64,000 nucleotides of DNA. It comes from Pisolithus tinctorius (lineage: Eukaryota; Basidiomycota; Agaricomycetes; Boletales; Pisolithaceae). The stretch spans positions 744,001 through 808,000 of the forward strand of contig JANFAH010000009.1 of NCBI GenBank assembly GCA_024663395.1, given 5' to 3'. Position 1 is the first letter of the stretch; each line of letters opens with the position of its first letter. The notes under the pieces are model-generated. The model was not told where the DNA came from and ran no database searches. It worked only from the letters and a program-made list of their open reading frames with translations. The position numbers were made by a program, and so were the translations under genes. Positions 58,342-64,000 of the stretch are shown one piece after another.

Positions 58342-60370
58342 ATGGATCGTCTTGATTCCTTCGCGACCTCTCTCTCTAGCCTTTCGCTCTATGACATCAA
58401 GGCTATGTATAACCAGGTATGTGCTATTGACATGCTCAGCCTGCGTGACTCAGTTTGCTGAGACTCACTTCCAAGGCTAAAAATGCTGTACTGAATGTCA
58501 GCGAGATGGAAGCTAAAGTACGGGAGGCGACAAACGACGAGCCTTGGTGCGGATTTCCCTGTTCGTGACACAGTTGAGCTAAAGCTGAATTGTAATACTT
58601 GCAGGGGGGCAAGTTCCACATTAATGCAAGACATCGCACAAGGGTAAGGATCAACGATCTTATGCAAGCATGTACTCACCTGCACTCGCAGGACATTCAA
58701 CTTGTGAGTCAAATCTCGGCACTGTGACGGAAATAGGTAATATCTTACCTCGTACTAGCCAACATTTCAACGAAGTCATGCCTGCCATATATGCCCGATT
58801 CATGGAAAAAGAGGCGCGACAGTGGAGGCAGATTTACAAAGTTTGTCTCGCCATAAAAGTTTAACCTCACGGCAACTCAGCATTTCCTCAGGCCTTGCAA
58901 TTGCTTGAATATCTCGTAAAGCATGGCAGCGAACGCGTTGTCGACGATGCGCGTTCTCACATATCGACCTTGAAGATGCTTCGGAATTTTCACTACATCG
59001 ACGAGAAAGGAAAGGATCAGGGCCTGAATGGTACGTCCATTCTCAGATGGTCCACAACTTGACATTTCATCTTGGTCACAGTTCGTAACCGCGCACGCGA
59101 ACTGGTTGAATTGCTCTCCGACGTGGAAACTATCCGTACAGAGAGGCGCAAGGCAAAGACTAACCGCCACAAATACACTGGCACTGGCAATGACCCTATG
59201 AGCTTTACGTCTGGGGGAAGTCGCTATGGGGGCTTCGGGAATGATAGCTTTGTTGGAGGAACTGGCGGTTATTATGGTGATAGGATGAGCGGCAGAGATG
59301 GTGGGTCCAGTATGCAAAGCATTATACACTCGTGGCTCACTGTAGCTTCGCCAGATTTTGGTGGTTCTTCGGGAGGCAACTCAGGTTATACAGATAGCGC
59401 GGGCCGCAGAGACTTCGAGGAATACACAGCCGGTGATGACGAAACCGTTGTTCGCCGGTCCAATTCTTTGAACAATGGTCATAGTACTTCTCGTTCATCG
59501 GGCACTCCTGCGTCCCCACTGCGGACACAGGCAGCTTCGGCTCCGCGCAAGCAGAAGGAGCCGGAGGTTGATCTGTTAGGTGGATTTGACGAGGAGCCTA
59601 CTGGGCTTTCTGACCCCCGCGCTGCTTCCACTAATACCAACAAGGCATTACCCTCACTGGCTGCTAGCATCGACGGTGAGGCTACCTTATCTATGCCGTC
59701 GATCAAGCTGATGCTCTTCTTAGATGACGATTTTGCAGATTTCCAGGTCGCACCCACATCTCCCACGCATTCGTCTACTTCTTCCAAACCTACCCTTCTG
59801 GAGATGCTCGGTTCGAGTCCCCCACAACCGACTGCTGCGCCTCCTGTTGCCGCAGCCAAGTCCACGGTTACGCCTTCTACGTTTACAAATACCTCTTTCA
59901 ACGCATTTGCTACTGCCACCACGACAGCCGCAAAAGCTGTAAACACTCCAGTAGTCGCACCTGCTCCAAGCAACTTATGGGCAGCTTCACGGCCTCTTTC
60001 GCCAACGAGTCTCTCTCGCACTACTGCCAGGACATCGTCTGCCGGTAACAGAGCGTCAATGTCTCACACAATTTCTTCGGCACCTACTCCTTCGAAAGGG
60101 CTATCTGGTTTCGAAGACTTGTGGTCAATGTCTCTTGGTTCAACGTCTTCTGCGCCGGGTGGCAAACCATCGTCTAACGGGAAATCGATCAAGGACCTCG
60201 AGAAGGCGAAGGCTGAAGCTGGGATATGGGCGTCATCTCAGAAGCCTGTAACCGCACCGATAGGGATGGGAGGTAGTGCTTTGAGCAGTGGTTTTGGGAA
60301 CTTGGGCCCTGTGAAACCCGGAGGTGCATCTTCGGCTGCGGGAGGTGACGGTGATGATTTGCTACTCTAA
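58342..60370 (+). CDS. epsin, Ent3/epsinR type (ENTH domain)
   Basis: Clathrin adaptor accessory protein of trans-Golgi/endosome traffic. Exons 58342-58416, 58476-58546, 58605-58643, 58692-58703 (12 bases), 58759-58840, 58892-59030, then 59082-60370 with two likely in-frame introns (59301-59354, 59676-59723), giving about 534 residues. ENTH domain, residues about 15-155: VLNVSEMEAKVREATNDEPW, IYARFMEKEARQWRQIYK, ALQLLEYLVKHGSERVVDDA, LVELLSDVETIRTERRKAK. The tail is Gly/Ser/Thr/Pro-rich. It carries clathrin-type VDLLGGFDEEP and a C-terminal DDLLL, plus a DDDFADFQ motif of the kind that binds the gamma-ear of AP-1 and GGA. No UIM or NPF is seen, which favours Ent3/epsinR over Ent1/2. Confidence 0.92.
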
Positions 60371-60978
60371 GCGGACGACCCTGTAGAACCCGGTTCAGGA
60401 TCTGCTGTTGCTTATGGTAAGGATGGTACGAGCTTATACACCTTTCTTTTTCTGCTTGCTCTGAAATTGGTCGCTGGAGATTACCATTTACTATCGCAGA
60501 ATAATTTTGCGGATCTCGCCCTACACGTGTCGGTACCCGTTTTTCACTTGGTGGTGCTCTCAAATTGCTCCGCATGTAAGGCCGCGGTTGCAAGTATGCC
60601 ACCTAAAACATTTGGCTCGGACTCGTGCTTTAGGACCCTTGATCAGCTTGATCCCTGGAACACTGGTGCTCCGAGCTTCTATTACCCCCGAAACTGATTT
60701 CATACAGTCATTGTGTTCCGCTACATAATAGGGCCCGTACATTAACTGTAGGGTCCACGACAAGTTAAATGCTTGCCTTCCTTGTGAAATAGTACTTGTA
60801 GTGGTGATTAGGATTCCAATTTAGTATAGAGACGGGTGGCTACGTGTTATCAGCTTGGCCTCGAGATCACATACGGAGGTAATTAAGCTTTAAGCTTGTC
60901 ATCCCTGGGTTTTAGACCCTCCAGCTCACATTACGGTTGAAAAAAGCACCAGGAGATCACCTAGGGTGAACGCGATCG
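60371..60978. other. intergenic, no gene seen
   Basis: 3' flank of the epsin gene and promoter of the transferase gene. Short open frames (around 60467-60728) lack any domain. Confidence 0.5.
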
Positions 60979-62499
60979 ATGGTTGACGACGTCCTCCCTT
61001 CTCTGGTCCGGATGGGTCATGCGACACACTGCAAGAGGTGTATGATAGGATTGCCAGCGTCCCAGGTTGATACGGATCCCTTCAAGTGCGCACGCTTTTT
61101 GCATCGACTCCTAACTCAATGTAATCATTCGTGAATGCAATATAGAATGGCTCTAGTATTCTACTGCTTAGGTACATTGGATCTCACGGGACAGATTCCA
61201 GCCGATATCAAAGCCTCAGAGACGGAATCGTGGCGGGAGTGGATATGGGCGCAGCAAGCTCGTGAGTTTCCGTTTCCGTGTTTCAAGCCAGACTTCAGGT
61301 ATAACCTCCTAAGCCAGACGGTCCAGGTGGTACAGGCTTCCGTCCTGGGCCCTTCATGAGTGTCCATGCCGAACGTGTTCGTTGTCCTTATGATAAGATT
61401 ACAACATGGTCTGACGCAAATCCTCGAAAGGACGACACGTATTGCGAGTCATCCGAAAATGCACCCCAGATGATCATGACATATACTGCTTTGCTGTCCC
61501 TTGCAATTCTTAGGGATGATTTTTCCCGCCTAGATCGTTCTGGCTTGATCGCGTTTCTGAAGGCATGCCAGAACGAGGACGGAAGGTACGCTGATCTTGC
61601 TCATAGTCACTTCGACGTGAGTCATACCATTGCCCGTTCGCATAGTTTCTCCTCGGAGCCTTACGGGGGTGACGCTGACTTGAGGACGACGTATTGCGCT
61701 TTTGCCATCAGCAGCATGCTGAGCGACTGGTCGGGAGTGCACATTGATCGGGCTTTGGCCTTCGTCGCGTCATGCAGGGTAAATTACCTAGTACTGGCCG
61801 GCAGGGCACTGACGGGGACCTAAATGCAGACTTACGAAGGAGGGTATGGTCAAACCCCCTTTTCCGAGGCATCAGGAATGCATTCCTCCATTAGTTTCAC
61901 TGCTTATTTTCACTGAGGCTGCCCACAGGTGGACCTACATATTGCGCGTTAGCGTCGTTCTTCCTTGTGGGACAAGGCGAACAACTGTCAGAAAGTGACA
62001 AACTCCGTACCGTGCGGTGGCTGGTCGTGAACCAGGAGCCTTCTGGTGGTTTCCGAGGACGGACGTGCAAAGGCGCGGATGCCTGTTACAGCTTTTGGTG
62101 CGGAGCCTCGATAGCTGTAAGTTTCTAACCCATCCTTCAAGAGCGTTTGATTCAGAGTCGCTTGGCCTATTTTCTCCCTAGATTCTGGGAGCTAAGGAGT
62201 TGGTTTCTGAACTTTCCATCGTGTCCTACATAGCATCATGTCAGTTCAAGTTCGGGGGCATTGCTAAAGTACCAGGTGACCATCCAGGTAGGGTATTATC
62301 CTAACTTCAGACCAGACTTTTTTTACTGATCCTCGTAGATCCATATCATACGTATTTGTCGCTGGCTGCATCAGCTCAGTATCCGGTTCCAGAAGTCGTT
62401 GGTGCGGACACCTGGCTTCTCCCGGCCCTGGACCCACTTCTTAACGCGACTCGGGACACGGCTGAGTGGGCCAAGAGACACATCAGGGTCGAGAATTAG
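60979..62499 (+). CDS. CDC43: geranylgeranyltransferase type I beta subunit
   Basis: Catalytic beta subunit that, with the shared alpha subunit, attaches geranylgeranyl to CaaL proteins such as Cdc42 and Rho1. About 368 residues: exons 60979-61085, 61146-61261, 61336-61585, 61646-61778, 61830-61875, 61929-62116, 62182-62287, 62339-62499. Family motifs: YCLGTLDLTGQIP, TYTALLSLAIL, DADLRTTYCAFAISSML, TYEGGYGQTPF, GPTYCALASFFLVG, EPSGGFRGRTCKGADACYSF and DPYHTYLSLAA. The zinc ligands are the Asp and Cys of GADACYSFW and the His of PYHTYLS. The intron after exon 5 has no GT donor at the conserved junction (TCAG|GAATGC); the alternative is a 35-base intron from 61894 that adds six residues. Confidence 0.92.
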
Positions 62500-62775
62500 G
62501 TCTGCTTACGCAGGCCCAGTGAGAAGTATTTAGAATTTCACGAGAACACATAGGAAGATTGAGAACGGTTGCCTATACTTAGAAGGGAGTTCCAGGGACG
62601 AGTGTACTGCTGCCGGTGGCACACGCTGTTAGGTTGCTCGAGAGACGTCCTCGTTACATCCTGCAAATTCTCAACAATCGGTTATCCAATACCCTCAAAT
62701 GATGGGGGCGATATGATACGTCACTATGTACCTCTCTTCTACAACGGATTGGAATAGACGCCAGGGATGTCGCTC

Positions 62776-63937
62776 TCAGAACGGATATGCCCATATGGAC
62801 TTCGGTGTCGTGCTGACGGCGGTTGAAGGTCGATTGTGCCAATTGTGAATCATCTGTGATATGTCGTTGACTTCCTATATCACGAATTGTTTATAGAAAA
62901 GCAGGCGCAGACGAAAAGTATGACTTACCTTCGTGGCTACCAATGCAGGAGGTCCGGTGTTGGTGGCGCGGAGAATTGTTTCCGTTCTTTTTGCGAAAAG
63001 ACTGGTGAAAGCAGTCACCAGTTGCGAGCTTTTTGGGCCCTGCCAAAGGCTCTCCTTCCCTCGAGAAACCATCTCCCATAGGATATGGATATGCTCCAAA
63101 GAGCACATGTTGTGAAGGACCTTTCCGAAGCACTCGTGTACTCGGGCTTTGGAGAGCAGGTCAACTGCATAAAGTTCGGCCACGAAGCACGATATACGGA
63201 AGGTGTAGTCGTCTTCATCAGCCTTCATGGGATCGATCTGATAAGAATCGTACGACCAATGAGGGGTGTATCGAGAGACGGAGAGTCACAAGGATACTTA
63301 CGTTCGACCACGCGTACTCGAAGGATTCGATCGCTCCCTTCTTAAGATAGAAGCAGAAGCAGGAGGAATACCATGTACCACACGAGTCGTTGAGAGCGTC
63401 ATATACAGCACGTGCGAACGGGCCATATGTGTCGGGCGTTGCGCATTGCCAGGAGAACCTATGTGCGAGGGAACAAACATCGACAAAGCTCCATTTCCTA
63501 GCTTCGACCATGCGCATGGCATGCAGTTTCTGCTCTGCGTATATTCCTGTCGTCGTCCCTTGCCAGAAAGAACTGAGCCAGCTGGGCTTGTCTTGCAAGA
63601 CCAATGCCGGTGGCGGATGCGCTGGGGTGGAATAAAGGATCGTCTGGGAAGGAACGAATGGTGCCGCAAAGGGATTGAAGGTCGGTTGAGAAGTAGAAGA
63701 TATGACCTGAGTATCGGTGGTGGTGGGGTCATTGGTTTGTTGGTTTGGAGGTGATAGGATGAGCTTATACACCTCTACCCGTAGACGGTCCTCATCATTT
63801 ACCAAGGTTGCATTACTGCTAACTGGCGAGTCTGTAGAGGTAGAATGCCGTTCCACTCTGCCACGGTCGTTCGACGACTCGCGTACGCGCGAGTATTCCC
63901 CCTCGGAGGCGGAGAATGCAGGTGTCTCTGGCGTCAT
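62776..63937 (-). CDS. uncharacterised fungal protein (Ser/Thr-rich head, helical C-terminus)
   Basis: Starts at the ATG 63937 (ETPAFSASEGEYSRVRES) and ends at TGA 62776-62778. The first 120 residues are Ser/Thr/Pro-rich. A helical domain follows: SWLSSFWQGTTTGIYAEQKL, YGPFARAVYDAL, then SCFVAELYAVDLLSKARVHE, CFGKVLHNMCSLEHIHILWE, GKESLWQGPKSSQLVTAFTS. A last exon (62875 and below) encodes DISQMIHNWHN. The pattern recalls conserved fungal helical-repeat proteins, perhaps MIF4G-like, but I cannot name the family. Exon joins between about 63410 and 63230 are uncertain: a stretch with WYSSCFCFYL looks intronic, and two splice choices are possible. Confidence 0.65.
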
Positions 63938-64000
63938 GGGATACAAGGGGGAGTGGAGGGGATATAAATTAATTCAGAATTGCTGTCGAACGACGTGCGT

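Overview
This is nuclear DNA of a filamentous basidiomycete, most likely an Agaricomycete. Genes are dense and split by many short introns (mostly 45-70 bases, usually GT-AG with a CTRAY-like branch site). The encoded proteins include fungal-type Zn2Cys6 factors, septin-like GTPases, the THI4 thiazole synthase, a fused PabA-PabB enzyme and a NEDD4-type ubiquitin ligase. I saw no rRNA, tRNA, CRISPR array or intact transposon. Exon models were built by hand: I joined reading frames across splice sites and checked phase, and most models close exactly.

Layout, left to right. 0-6 kb: a decayed ornithine aminotransferase pseudogene, an MFS transporter and about 2 kb without a gene. 6-18 kb: aminodeoxychorismate synthase, a GRASP Golgi protein, a MATH-BTB protein on the minus strand, an Rsp5-like HECT ligase and an AidB-like acyl-CoA dehydrogenase relic that lacks its middle. 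18-24 kb: the proteasome chaperone Nas2/p27 and THI4 on the minus strand, about 2.2 kb without a gene, then chorismate mutase. 24-32.4 kb: a minus-strand block with a septin-like GTPase, a second septin-like GTPase whose frame runs on into two Zn2Cys6 clusters, and a protein with a C-terminal Zn2Cys6 cluster. 34-48.8 kb: dihydroxy-acid dehydratase, RIO1 kinase, a small membrane protein, a possible secreted protein, a C1orf74-like protein, PPWD1, Cwf21, an AN1 zinc-finger protein and a histidine-phosphatase-family protein. 48.9-64 kb: mitochondrial bL35, the E4 ligase Ufd2, the NuA4 subunit Eaf7, a large Ser/Arg-rich membrane protein, an epsin, geranylgeranyltransferase-I beta and an uncharacterised protein.

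Most genes are scattered housekeeping genes. Several neighbours share functions: chorismate use (aminodeoxychorismate synthase, chorismate mutase), ubiquitin/proteasome work (Rsp5-like, Nas2, Ufd2, AN1 protein) and splicing (PPWD1 and Cwf21, divergent from one 139-base promoter). The most unusual region is the 24.4-32.4 kb block. It holds two paralogous septin-like GTPases, one of which appears fused to a tandem pair of Zn2Cys6 domains. All three Zn2Cys6 domains in the block are interrupted by a phase-1 intron at the same codon, which points to exon duplication and gene fusion within the locus.
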